Shown: one piece after another, positions 1-7,052 of the stretch
How positions within the stretch are numbered: position 1 is the stretch's first letter
Layout: each line of letters starts with the position of its first letter
Source of the DNA: Flammeovirgaceae bacterium UBA2338
Lineage (GTDB): Bacteria > Bacteroidota > Bacteroidia > Cytophagales > Cyclobacteriaceae
Direction of reading: 5' to 3'
DNA length: 8,490 nucleotides
NCBI GenBank assembly: GCA_002344795.1
Contig: DDUM01000033.1
Coordinates: forward strand, 1 to 8,490
Position numbers and translations under genes: made by a program
Notes under the pieces: model-generated
The model's input: the letters and a program-made list of their open reading frames with translations, nothing else
Databases searched by the model: none
What the model was told of the DNA's origin: nothing

Positions 1-778
1 TGCCATCCGCCCAAAAGAGAAAACCGTTGATATGATCAAGTGTTATTCCATTTACAGTTGTTGCTAAATTATCTACAACCGTAACAGGGTTCGCCCCAGT
101 GGTTAAATCTCTGGCTATGATTTGACCAACTGAGGAATTTGTTCTATTGGAATAATAAAATTGTCCTCCATTTGCATCCACAGCAATATCTGACATAAAT
201 TCAACACCGGGGTTTGGAACTATGGTAGTGACTATCCCTGACCCGTCAAGATTTGCAATTCTTATTTCTCTCGAGGTGATGGCTCGAATTAGGTAAATCT
301 TGCCATTAAGGAGGTCAATATCAAATCCTGGAATAAATGACTGTCCAGTAATTAATGCAGCAGGCAAAACAGTGATGGTTCCGGTAGCGTCAAGATTTAG
401 GTTATGTATAGATCCATTATTGGATACTAGAAGTTCTCGTGTGAGTGGATTGATAACTAAAGACAGAAAGTTGGCCCCTGTAACACTTGCATAGTTGGTG
501 GCAAAACCCAATCGGGTGTTGCCACTGATGTCAATTAAAGAAGCTTTTTTGATAATAGTACCTGATTCAATCCAAAAAACGGTATTCCGTTGTTCATCAA
601 ACACCATGCTCCTAATCGCATTTACAGTTGCAAACCCGGATATTACCTCAAGTGAAGAGCCATCTGTGTTACTTCTTCTTATGTCGGTCGCCCCATTTTC
701 TGCGATCAATAATTTTTGAGAAAAACCAATAAGCGAAATAAAAGTCAGACAGTAAGCGAGGAAGAGTTTATTGATCAT
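1..778 (-). CDS. Secreted YWTD-type beta-propeller protein, 3' end off the window (N-terminal 259 residues)
   Basis: The minus-strand frame is open from an ATG at 778 to the left edge, giving 259 residues without a stop. It begins with a clear Sec signal peptide (residues 1-20, MINKLFLAYC then a hydrophobic core ending GFS, with Gln21 as likely mature start). The rest is built of recurring propeller strands of the low-density-lipoprotein-receptor YWTD type: DIRRSNTDGSSLEVI (32-46), VFWIESGTIIKKASL (67-81), ELLVSNNGSIHNLNLD (115-130), IYLIRAITSREIRIANLDGSG (161-181, strand plus LDGS turn), QFYYSNRTNSSVGQIIARDL (206-225) and GITLDHINGFLFWADG (244-259). The family folds as a six-bladed propeller, usually for protein binding or as a scaffold; no catalytic residues are visible. 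The start lies 59 bp after the stop of the giant gene on the same strand, so cotranscription is plausible. The C-terminus, where a T9SS sorting domain could sit, is outside the window. The propeller assignment is from motif recognition; SMP-30/NHL-type propellers are the main alternative. Confidence 0.83.
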   Translation of the reverse strand, partial: MINKLFLAYCLTFISLIGFSQKLLIAENGATDIRRSNTDGSSLEVISGFATVNAIRSMVFDEQRNTVFWIESGTIIKKASLIDISGNTRLGFATNYASVTGANFLSLVINPLTRELLVSNNGSIHNLNLDATGTITVLPAALITGQSFIPGFDIDLLNGKIYLIRAITSREIRIANLDGSGIVTTIVPNPGVEFMSDIAVDANGGQFYYSNRTNSSVGQIIARDLTTGANPVTVVDNLATTVNGITLDHINGFLFWADG

Positions 779-837
779 GAAATAGAGTGGTTTCTCCAAA
801 GTTAAAAGCATTATTGCTTATATGTCGGAGAATAAAT

Positions 838-2550
838 CTATTTTTTTAGGGTTATGTAACCTGTCAAATCCTTTCTTCCGCTCAGAAATTCCACTTTATA
901 GAAATACACCCCACTTGGAAGCTCTTTGCCGTTGTTCTGCCTTCCTTCAAAGCGCAGAGCCGGATTTAAGCTGTCATAATTTTCCATCTCAAAAACTTTA
1001 TCTCCCCAGCGATTGTAGATCGTTACATTATTAGTAGGCTCGAGAAATTGGATGTTTTTGATTTCGAAATGGTCGTTGTAGCCATCACCATTGGGAGACA
1101 CACCGTTGTATGGGATGATGTCTCCACTTACTTCGATGGTGAGCACGATTTGAGAACAAGCGCTCAGCAAATCACATACTTGTATGGTAATTTGATCGAT
1201 GCCCACAAAAGGAGTGTTGCTGTAATCCATGATCAGATTAAAACTGGCATCAAAAGTTGCCATTGCATTGCTGGTAGGGCCGTTAATAATCTGAATGGAG
1301 TTGAAGTCGATGTTGTCGTTGAGATCAGAAATGAAACTGATGAAAGGTATGGTCACACTTTGCCCTGCTACGGAAGTAATGGTGGTAGCGGGTGGTGTGA
1401 TCACTGGCGCAGCGTTGAGAATGTTAACACCCACGGTGCCGTTGCTGCACAAGCTGCATTGATTGCAAATCGTGTACTGAAATGAATCTGCTCCGATGGT
1501 ACCAGCTGCAGCGGTGTAGTCGATGGTTTTGTCGGCCTTTACTACAGCGGTACCCTTGGTAGGGTTTTGCAAAATGGTAACGGTGAGTACATCTCCTGAA
1601 GCAACAGTAGAAGCTCCAATTACATTGACATTGGAAGCCAGGGCTATAGTGCTTTGCACAACCGGAGAGCCTGCAACGGGCGTACTCGTAATAGCAACGG
1701 ATACTCCAGCAGAAGCAGCAACACATGGCCCTGCTCCATCCGGATCATTGGTTGTCAATGTAAAGTTTACTGAACCATTGGCAATGTCGCTGGTGCCAGG
1801 TGTGTACACTGCATTTAATAAAGCGGCATTATCAAATCCACCATCTCCTGCTGTAGACCAGGAGGCAGAGGTAGCAGCACCTCCAAAGCTACCTGAAAGT
1901 TGTATGGTTCCATTTTCACATATGTCAGCAATGGTGCCAACTGTAGCGGTAGGTACATTCGCACATGCAGAGGTGGTAATGGTGCCTGTAAGTGTAAAAC
2001 TAAAAGCAGGTTCATCCTCATCGTCACTCAGGATGGTGACTGTTTCAGTAAAGGTACCAGCACTTGCACCGCTCAGCATGATATCAAACGTTACAAAAGA
2101 GATGATGGCATCGACTTCCGCAGCCACAAAGGTAGGAGGAGCAGAGGTGAGGCTAAACGTACTTCCCGTTATCGTTATATTGGATATGTTTAAGTCAGCG
2201 GGGTTTAAATTGGCGATGGTGATAGGCAGGATGATATCTACACCATCAGGACCCGAGCCAAAATCAACAGGGGCAGCCTGACCATCCAATATTTCAGGGT
2301 CGGAGTAAATATCTGTACCATCATACACGGCAATGTCCGGACCGATGATTTCTCCGTGTACGTTAAAGTTAAAAATAGCTTCATCAGTGTCGTTACTCAA
2401 TATACTTACAGTTTCAAAAAAGACGCCTGCGTTGGTGCCTGTTAGTATCACTTGAACTGTTTCGGTGCCATTAACTGGTATTATTGTGGGAGGGGTAGAT
2501 GCGAGACTAAAGGCAGATCCGGAAAATGTAATGTCCGAAATATTTAAATC
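838..2550 (-). CDS. C-terminal part of the giant secreted protein, with T9SS type B sorting domain (gliding motility-associated C-terminal domain)
   Basis: This is the shifted continuation of the upstream frame, 570 residues from Asp (codon at 2550-2548) to TAG at 838. It has no start of its own at the homology boundary: the sequence DLNISDITFSGSAF continues the choice-of-anchor D domain cut off upstream. A GTG at 2451 is in frame but lies inside that domain, so an independent start there is unlikely. Order: rest of anchor-D copy 2 (1-68), anchor-D copy 3 (about 69-191, DIAVYDGTDIYSDPEI), an Ig-like segment beginning ACANVPTATVG (about 196-287), a segment with a CNQCSLC cysteine cluster (about 290-378), a cadherin-like segment (about 380-475), and a T9SS type B sorting domain (about 480-570) with GVSPNGDGYNDHFEI, IYNRWGDKVFE, LPSGVYFYKVEF and a terminal GYITLKK. 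That domain type directs cargo through the type IX secretion system to the cell surface or medium. Without repair of the frameshift this part would not be made, or would lack a signal peptide. Confidence 0.93.
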   Translation of the reverse strand, partial: DLNISDITFSGSAFSLASTPPTIIPVNGTETVQVILTGTNAGVFFETVSILSNDTDEAIFNFNVHGEIIGPDIAVYDGTDIYSDPEILDGQAAPVDFGSGPDGVDIILPITIANLNPADLNISNITITGSTFSLTSAPPTFVAAEVDAIISFVTFDIMLSGASAGTFTETVTILSDDEDEPAFSFTLTGTITTSACANVPTATVGTIADICENGTIQLSGSFGGAATSASWSTAGDGGFDNAALLNAVYTPGTSDIANGSVNFTLTTNDPDGAGPCVAASAGVSVAITSTPVAGSPVVQSTIALASNVNVIGASTVASGDVLTVTILQNPTKGTAVVKADKTIDYTAAAGTIGADSFQYTICNQCSLCSNGTVGVNILNAAPVITPPATTITSVAGQSVTIPFISFISDLNDNIDFNSIQIINGPTSNAMATFDASFNLIMDYSNTPFVGIDQITIQVCDLLSACSQIVLTIEVSGDIIPYNGVSPNGDGYNDHFEIKNIQFLEPTNNVTIYNRWGDKVFEMENYDSLNPALRFEGRQNNGKELPSGVYFYKVEFLSGRKDLTGYITLKK

Positions 2551-3032
2551 CGCGCGGCACCGATATTGGTGATGGTAAATTCACCCATGAGGTTGTTCCC
2601 TTTTATTTCGAATCCTAACTCTAAAGGTTGTGCTTGTCCGTCTAGGATGGGTGTACCTAGAACAGTGGTGCCTTCAAATACACCTATTTCGGGTTCAGGG
2701 GTAGCGGTAACAGCACCTGTGATCGTAAATTTATAGTTTCCGGGAGTGTCAGAATTAGTAATGATCACAGTTTCCGTGAACGACCCTGTGGCCGCTCCAC
2801 TCAAGTCAATGTCAATTGCTAACGTGCTACCTGAATTGATGGTAGTTGCAAAAGGAACCACACTGAAGGCACCTCCTACCGAAACCGAAATTCCATTAAT
2901 ATTAGATGAAAGCCGGTTTAGAATTGTAAATCGATGCGTTTTACCAACACCCATCGCTGCAGATCCAAAATCGATGGTGGTATTCGCTATTTCCGGGTTG
3001 GTTGTATTGGTTCCGTCATAGACTGCAATACA
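1978..3032 (-). repeat. Three tandem choice-of-anchor D domains
   Basis: Three related domains of about 110-120 residues run in tandem. Their openings are IAVYDGTNTTNPEI, IGVFEGTTVLGTPILDGQ and IAVYDGTDIYSDPEILDGQ; each ends in a strand pattern like G-x-F-x-E-T-V-x-I-x-x-x-D followed by Y/F-x-F-x-[IVL]-x-G. Choice-of-anchor D domains are Ig-like beta sandwiches found in surface proteins that end in alternative anchoring or sorting signals, which fits the T9SS domain downstream. Copies 2 and 3 are the closest pair. The frameshift lies in the middle of copy 2. Confidence 0.8.
2544..2560 (-). other. Frameshift site in the giant gene (apparent +2 nt in a CG tract)
   Basis: On the coding strand the sequence reads GGT GCC GCG CGG ATT TAA, ending the upstream frame. 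Removing one CG from the CGCGCG (plus-strand 2551-2556) gives GGT GCC GCG GAT TTA AAT ATT, i.e. G-A-A-D-L-N-I. This matches the corresponding place in anchor-D copy 3 (N-P-A-D-L-N-I, coding strand AAC CCC GCT GAC TTA AAC ATA near 2190-2205). The internal paralogue therefore supports a 2-nt insertion rather than a 1-nt loss, which would leave an extra Arg. No X-XXY-YYZ slippery heptamer is present, so programmed frameshifting is unlikely. It could be a true mutation or a sequencing/assembly error. Confidence 0.85.
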
Positions 3033-6000
3033 ACCTGGTCCTTCGTCAGTAATGGTCCAATTAAATGAAAGTTCAATATTAGTCCGTACTGCGCCAGCAG
3101 TACAATAATAGATTCCCTGTGCTCCAAAACTGACATTGCTTCTCAGTGATTGCCCTGACCATCCAGTTAATAAATTATCATAATTGGATACTGAGAGCCC
3201 TGAGTTGTTAAACATGTTCACGGCCAGGTTAAGATTGGTTACATCCCATCCTCCAAGATTCTGATTAAACGAAGTAGCGTTTTCAAACATCAAGCGCATA
3301 TCAGACACCCCACTTACATTCCATCCTCCTGCACGACCCAAATCCTGATTGAAAGCAGTGGCATTGGAAAACATTCCGCTCATATCGTTCACATTCGCCA
3401 CATTCCAACCGCTGATGTCCTGATTAAATGCAATGGCTCCGGCAAACATATCACTCATGTCATCAACTTGACCTACATTCCAACCACCGATATCTTGATT
3501 GAAAGCAACGGCTCCATCGAACATGCTGCGCATGTCATTCACATTATCTACTATCCAGTTTCCAATATCCTGATTAAAGAATTGCGTTCCGCCAAACACG
3601 GTGACCATATTGGTGACCGCTGAGGTATTCCACGCGTCACCGCCACCGTTACCTACTCCGGGTTTAAAACTAATATCTTGATTGAAATTGGTGGCTCCAT
3701 TGAACATGCCACCCATGTTGGTCACCTTGCTCACGTTCCAATTGCCAATATCCTGATTGAAACCACTCACGGAGAACATTTGATTCATGTTGGTCACGTT
3801 GTTGACGTACCAATTACCGATGGGTTGATTAAAGGCTGAGGCACCCCCAAACATGGAACCCATGTCAAGTACATTGGTTGTGTTCCATGCGTCACCTCCT
3901 GTGTTGGCACCACCAGCGACAAATCGAATGTCCTGATTAAAGGCACGCGCAAAACTGAACATATCGTTCATGTTGGTCACGTTGCTGACATCCCATGAAT
4001 TTAATGGTTGGTTGAAAGTAGTTGCATCCCTGAAGAGCTCAGACATGTCAGTCACATTACTAACATCCCAATGATTGATGTTATCGTTAAACGACTCTGC
4101 ATAATAAAACATTCTGTTCATATCCGTGACATTCGACAGGTCGGGTGCGTCTACCGCATTGATCCTCAAAAACTCACACCCTGAAAAGGCACTTCTCATC
4201 GATGTCCATGCTATGTCCCCCCATTGTTCAACGGTAAGTATTTTCTTACTATCCTTATCCGGTAGAAAACTGCCCGCATTAAAATAGATTCTGGGAAAGG
4301 CTCCTGTAATGGAAACGGTATAAGTACCCGGAGTAGCATAAGTGTGAGTGATATCACCAGTTACATCTCTATCGGTCATTCCGTCACCCCAGTTTACGTC
4401 ATAGAAATATCCCGTACCTATTGTCGGGATTGTTATTTGGTCATCGTTTGAAGTACCAGGGTTATCAGTTTTCCATGTAGTGACGAAGGCGTTGAAAATT
4501 GTGTTTTCATATAGCAATGCTGAAGTGCCGGAGGGGCTTGTAGAGCTCTCTCCTGCTATCAGAATGTCAAGGTCGCCATCTCCATCAAAATCAGCCCATT
4601 CAGCTAACCCGGTAAAATATACGGTAGCTAGACCTGCGTTTATATCTGTAAATACATTGCCACCATCATTTCTAAAGATGTGTGTGATTTCAGTGCCCGT
4701 AGAGTAATCATTTCCTGTGATGACTAAATCTAAACTTCCATCACCGTTATAGTCACCCCATCGAACGGAACCTTCTGATGTGGTTGGAAGCCCTGCATTG
4801 ACATCTGTGAAAACACCGCCTGCATTATTATAAATGGAAGTGATAGTAGGACCGGCTGCATCGCCTGATAAGAGCAAATCCAGATCACCATCATTGTCGT
4901 AATCCCCCCAATCGGTGTCACCCCAGGCAACCTGCGGAAGTCCAGCGAGGTGATCCGAGAAGATTCCATTATTATTGTCATAAAGGATAGTATATCTAGT
5001 GCTCCAGGCACCATCAAGTCCTGTGATCACTAAATCCAAATCGCCATCCGCATCATAATCGCCCCAATCAACGGAGCCATTGTTGAGCGGTTGAAGACCA
5101 GCGCCAATGTCTGTAAATACGTCACTACCATCGTTTCGGTAAATGGTTGACGATGCTAAGTCCCCACCAAAAAATGGAGAGTCAAAATATCTCCCCATTA
5201 CAACTAAATCCAGATCACCATCATTGTCATAATCGCCCCAGTCCAAAGCGGAATAATCAACACCCTGCAGCCCGGCTACAATGTCCACAAATACACCACC
5301 ACCATCGTTGCGATAAATTGTTGTTGTCCTGACTGTACCTGAATCATCTACCCCTGCCACAACCACGTCAAGGTCACCGTCATTATCATAATCACCCCAT
5401 TCTGCAGTGCTGAAAAATACACCTGCCAATCCAGCGTTAATGTTGGTAAACACACCATTGACGTTATTATATATAGTTGCCTCTGAGGTATAACTAGGAT
5501 CGAACCCCACTACGATAAGGTCTAAATCTCCATCATTGTCATAGTCCCCCCAGTCGAAGGTACCATCCGCCATTCCTGCAATCCCAGCTGTTGTTCGCTC
5601 AAGAAAACCCCCTTCAAAAGGACCTGCTTGTGCTAAAAAACTAAAAGAAGAAGCAGTCGCAGGCTGGGCTCCTGTACTCATCACCAGTGCATTGACAATA
5701 ACTGTTACTCTTTCTCCTGCCTTAAAGTCGATGGATGGGTTGAAAACCACAATCGAGTTATCAGCACCTACCGAGAATACACCTCTGAACTGCCCGCTTT
5801 GACTGCCAACTATTTTAACGTTATCATCGAAGACATCATCGGAATTGGTGGTGTTATTGTGCACGGTTCCCAAATTCACATCAGCACTAAAGTCGAGTTC
5901 AATGTTGGACGTAACGCCCACACTTGTTGAATTGGCTGTAGGTACAGACGTGAAGGTCATTTGTGCAGAAACACTACCAACGATGAGGAATAGACACAAT

Positions 6001-6056
6001 CCTGTCAATGTGGATACCAATACTATTGGAGAATTCATTTTCAATGGTCTTAACAT
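2544..6056 (-). CDS. Giant mosaic secreted protein, N-terminal part (SbsA-Ig, FG-GAP x7, PKD, DUF285 repeats, choice-of-anchor D), ends at a frameshift
   Basis: The frame encodes 1170 residues from the ATG at 6056. I chose this start because it puts Arg and Lys before the hydrophobic stretch (MLRPLKMNSPIVLVS...); the ATG at 6038 and an in-frame TTG at 6083 are alternatives. A Sec signal peptide covers residues 1-31 (GSVSA, then Gln32). Domains from this start: an SbsA-like bacterial Ig domain at about 34-141; seven FG-GAP/VCBS repeats at 167-502 with the calcium-binding loop DYDNDGDLD; a PKD-like domain at about 521-586 (NWGDG and HTYATPGTYTVSI); DUF285/BspA-like repeats at about 637-960; one complete choice-of-anchor D domain from about 1009; and the start of a second from about 1122. 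The second domain is cut off after ITNIGAA, where two out-of-frame residues precede TAA (2544-2546). The missing half follows at once in another frame. The family context suggests a surface adhesin or matrix protein; the ligand cannot be inferred. Confidence 0.95.
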   Translation of the reverse strand: MLRPLKMNSPIVLVSTLTGLCLFLIVGSVSAQMTFTSVPTANSTSVGVTSNIELDFSADVNLGTVHNNTTNSDDVFDDNVKIVGSQSGQFRGVFSVGADNSIVVFNPSIDFKAGERVTVIVNALVMSTGAQPATASSFSFLAQAGPFEGGFLERTTAGIAGMADGTFDWGDYDNDGDLDLIVVGFDPSYTSEATIYNNVNGVFTNINAGLAGVFFSTAEWGDYDNDGDLDVVVAGVDDSGTVRTTTIYRNDGGGVFVDIVAGLQGVDYSALDWGDYDNDGDLDLVVMGRYFDSPFFGGDLASSTIYRNDGSDVFTDIGAGLQPLNNGSVDWGDYDADGDLDLVITGLDGAWSTRYTILYDNNNGIFSDHLAGLPQVAWGDTDWGDYDNDGDLDLLLSGDAAGPTITSIYNNAGGVFTDVNAGLPTTSEGSVRWGDYNGDGSLDLVITGNDYSTGTEITHIFRNDGGNVFTDINAGLATVYFTGLAEWADFDGDGDLDILIAGESSTSPSGTSALLYENTIFNAFVTTWKTDNPGTSNDDQITIPTIGTGYFYDVNWGDGMTDRDVTGDITHTYATPGTYTVSITGAFPRIYFNAGSFLPDKDSKKILTVEQWGDIAWTSMRSAFSGCEFLRINAVDAPDLSNVTDMNRMFYYAESFNDNINHWDVSNVTDMSELFRDATTFNQPLNSWDVSNVTNMNDMFSFARAFNQDIRFVAGGANTGGDAWNTTNVLDMGSMFGGASAFNQPIGNWYVNNVTNMNQMFSVSGFNQDIGNWNVSKVTNMGGMFNGATNFNQDISFKPGVGNGGGDAWNTSAVTNMVTVFGGTQFFNQDIGNWIVDNVNDMRSMFDGAVAFNQDIGGWNVGQVDDMSDMFAGAIAFNQDISGWNVANVNDMSGMFSNATAFNQDLGRAGGWNVSGVSDMRLMFENATSFNQNLGGWDVTNLNLAVNMFNNSGLSVSNYDNLLTGWSGQSLRSNVSFGAQGIYYCTAGAVRTNIELSFNWTITDEGPGCIAVYDGTNTTNPEIANTTIDFGSAAMGVGKTHRFTILNRLSSNINGISVSVGGAFSVVPFATTINSGSTLAIDIDLSGAATGSFTETVIITNSDTPGNYKFTITGAVTATPEPEIGVFEGTTVLGTPILDGQAQPLELGFEIKGNNLMGEFTITNIGAARI
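3174..4148 (-). repeat. DUF285/BspA-like repeat array (about 12 units, mostly 25 residues)
   Basis: The units follow W-[DN]-V-S-N-V-T-[DN]-M-x-x-M-F-x-x-A-x-x-F-N-Q-D-I-G. Trp residues at 663, 688, 724, 749, 773, 809, 834, 859, 884, 912 and 937 give spacings of 25, 36, 25, 24, 36, 25, 25, 25, 28 and 25. A first unit without the Trp (DAPDLSNVTDM) starts the array and a divergent cap (NLLTGW) ends it. This is the family (PF03382, DUF285) first noted in Mycoplasma lipoproteins and BspA-type surface proteins; it forms leucine-rich-repeat-like solenoids in adhesins. The two 36-residue units carry related Gly-rich insertions (FVAGGANTGGDA and FKPGVGNGGGDA). Confidence 0.92.
4551..5558 (-). repeat. 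Seven FG-GAP/VCBS repeats coding for a probable seven-bladed propeller
   Basis: Seven copies of a W-G-D-Y-D-N-D-G-D-L-D-like loop lie at Trp169, 220, 273, 331, 383, 433 and 487 of the product, spaced 51, 53, 58, 52, 50 and 54 residues. Each is followed by a strand of the LVVxG type and a xIYxNxxGVFTDINAGL-like segment. The DxDxDG pattern fits calcium binding as in integrin-type FG-GAP repeats. Copies 6 (DYNGDGSLD) and 7 (DFDGDGDLD) vary most. Seven copies is the number needed for one closed propeller, which is an inference. At DNA level the repeats show as recurring plus-strand sequence like ccatcattgtcataatc. Confidence 0.9.
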
Positions 6057-6361
6057 GTCAATGGTATAGCGTTCAATAGACAATTTGATTTAGCTAATCT
6101 TTAAAAATCGGGATTTTAGATTAAAATTCAGTGTTAAAACTGCATTAATTGCAACTTGATCGATTAATCAAAGAATATGGGCAACAAATCTACTGTAATA
6201 CTTCCTAATCCAAAGATTTGTGCCTTCACGTCTCCTCTCGAATCTAACCACTAATAATAAAAGCTTCGATCGTGCCGAGACACCTTGTAGTCATCTGCTC
6301 TTCCAGCCTCATGGCAAAAGAATTCTCAACTACCTATCTTGCAGACATTGTTCATCTAAGT
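6057..6361. other. Divergent intergenic region between the giant gene and the small-gene pair
   Basis: About 305 bp, AT-rich on its left half, separate the ATG of the giant gene (minus) from the ATG chosen for the 159-residue protein (plus). Besides the minus-strand promoter candidate, it holds a short inverted repeat, TTGAT (6156-6160) and ATCAA (6167-6171), separated by 6 nt, which could be an operator or chance. On the plus strand I see no full TTG/TAnnTTTG pair; TATCTTGC near 6336 is an imperfect -7 candidate. No RNA gene is recognised. Confidence 0.5.
6185..6213 (-). promoter_or_regulatory. Possible Bacteroidetes sigma-A promoter for the giant gene
   Basis: On the minus strand TTG (6213-6211) is followed, after 18 nt, by TAGATTTG (6192-6185). 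This matches the Bacteroidetes primary-sigma consensus of TTG near -33 and TAnnTTTG near -7. The start of transcription would fall near 6178, leaving a leader of about 120 nt before the ATG at 6056. The match is by eye, and such short motifs arise by chance in AT-rich DNA. Confidence 0.4.
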
Positions 6362-6841
6362 ATGAAAACAGCCACTGTACACGAAATAAAAAAGGAGTTA
6401 GCCACATTGGTGCCTGAGCAGGTGCAAGAGCTGTGTTTGCGGTTGGCCAAATTCAAAAAGGACAATAAAGAATTACTCACCTATCTTTTGTTTGAAGCTC
6501 ACGATGAGCAAGCGTATATATTAGATGCTAAGCGGGAAACAGAAGAGCAGTTCAGCGCGCTATCCAACCTCAATGTGTATTACATAAAAAAAAGCATACG
6601 CAGGATAGGGAGGCTGGTCAGTAAACAAATAAAATATAGTGGACAGCCCGCCACCGAATTGGCGCTCCGCATCCATTTCTGCCAACAAATGAAAGTCAAC
6701 GCCATACCCATGGACAAAAGCGCTGTTCTGGCCAACATGTATCAGCAACAGATCAATAAGATCGATAAGGCATTGAGTAAATTGGAGGAGGACTTGCAGT
6801 ATGATTACCAAGCAGAAATAGAAAACTTAAAACATGACTGA
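6362..6841 (+). CDS. Uncharacterised 159-residue helical cytoplasmic protein
   Basis: I cannot name this protein. The frame is open from an earlier ATG at 6272, but I prefer the ATG at 6362: the 30 residues before it are unlike the rest, whereas the sequence from MKTATVHEIKKELATLVPEQ on is a continuous charged helical pattern. Visible features: HEIKKELATL and ELCLRLAKFKKDNKELLTYLLFE in the N-terminal 45 residues, EAHDEQAYI (45-53), a strongly basic stretch with IKKSIRRIGRLVSKQIKY (75-92), and an amphipathic C-terminal helix with INKIDKALSKLEEDLQYDY (131-149). There is no signal peptide, membrane segment or enzyme motif. From memory, similar proteins occur as conserved hypotheticals in Bacteroidetes, but that is unverified. 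Its last 8 bases (ATGACTGA) overlap the start of the VF530-family gene, so the two are probably translated together. The basic helices would fit nucleic-acid or ribosome contact; this is a guess. Confidence 0.82.
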   Translation: MKTATVHEIKKELATLVPEQVQELCLRLAKFKKDNKELLTYLLFEAHDEQAYILDAKRETEEQFSALSNLNVYYIKKSIRRIGRLVSKQIKYSGQPATELALRIHFCQQMKVNAIPMDKSAVLANMYQQQINKIDKALSKLEEDLQYDYQAEIENLKHD

Positions 6842-7052
6842 AGCACAACCTAACAATCCGTTGCATGGCATCACACTGGAAAACGTGTTGCATCATTTGG
6901 TAGACCGATATGGATGGGAAGAACTGGGTTCCCGCATTGCGATCAATTGTTTTATCAGCAACCCGAGCATTAAGTCTAGTTTAACCTTTCTGCGCAAAAC
7001 ACCCTGGGCTCGGAAAAAAGTAGAAGACCTGTATTTGAACTCACTAGACTAG
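6834..7052 (+). CDS. VF530 family (DUF2132) small DNA-binding-like protein
   Basis: The 72-residue product shows the whole family pattern: an N-terminal NNPLHGITLENVLHHLVD (7-24), then RYGWEELGSRIAINCF (25-40), then NPSIKSSLTFLRKTPWARKK (43-62) and VEDLYL. The family (PF09905, named after Vibrio fischeri VF530) is typically 70-80 residues, so this is full length. It is a small helical fold described as DNA-binding on structural grounds; I know of no defined cellular role. The ATG at 6834 lies inside the last codons of the preceding gene, an 8-bp overlap that favours translational coupling, and there is no Shine-Dalgarno sequence just upstream. The stop is TAG at 7050-7052. No terminator directly follows. 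Confidence 0.93.
   Translation: MTEAQPNNPLHGITLENVLHHLVDRYGWEELGSRIAINCFISNPSIKSSLTFLRKTPWARKKVEDLYLNSLD

Noticed and set aside
779..837. Rho-independent terminator between the giant gene and the YWTD gene
   Set aside because: Only a 5-bp A/T-rich AAGCA/TGCTT stem followed by TTTT-like sequence is present, which is too weak to call.
1523..2281. 252-codon plus-strand open frame
   Set aside because: It lies opposite the C-terminal part of the giant gene, whose protein has clear domains. The composition (Val, Ala, Pro, Thr rich) is that of an antisense shadow.
838..2451. A separate gene starting at the GTG at 2451
   Set aside because: Homology to anchor-D domains continues without a break upstream of the GTG to 2550, and there is no signal peptide at 2451, although a T9SS cargo needs one. 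It is the 3' part of the frameshifted gene.
2544..2560. Programmed ribosomal frameshifting
   Set aside because: No slippery heptamer or clear downstream stem is visible, and the internal paralogue explains the change as a simple CG insertion.
3174..4148. CRISPR-like spaced repeats at about 75 bp
   Set aside because: The repeats diverge at DNA level, keep codon periodicity and encode DUF285 units. They are protein repeats.
6272..6361. N-terminal extension of the 159-residue protein from the ATG at 6272
   Set aside because: The 30 residues (MPRHLVVICSSSLMAKEF...) look unrelated to the helical remainder, and the ATG at 6362 starts a natural conserved-looking N-terminus. Not excluded by experiment.
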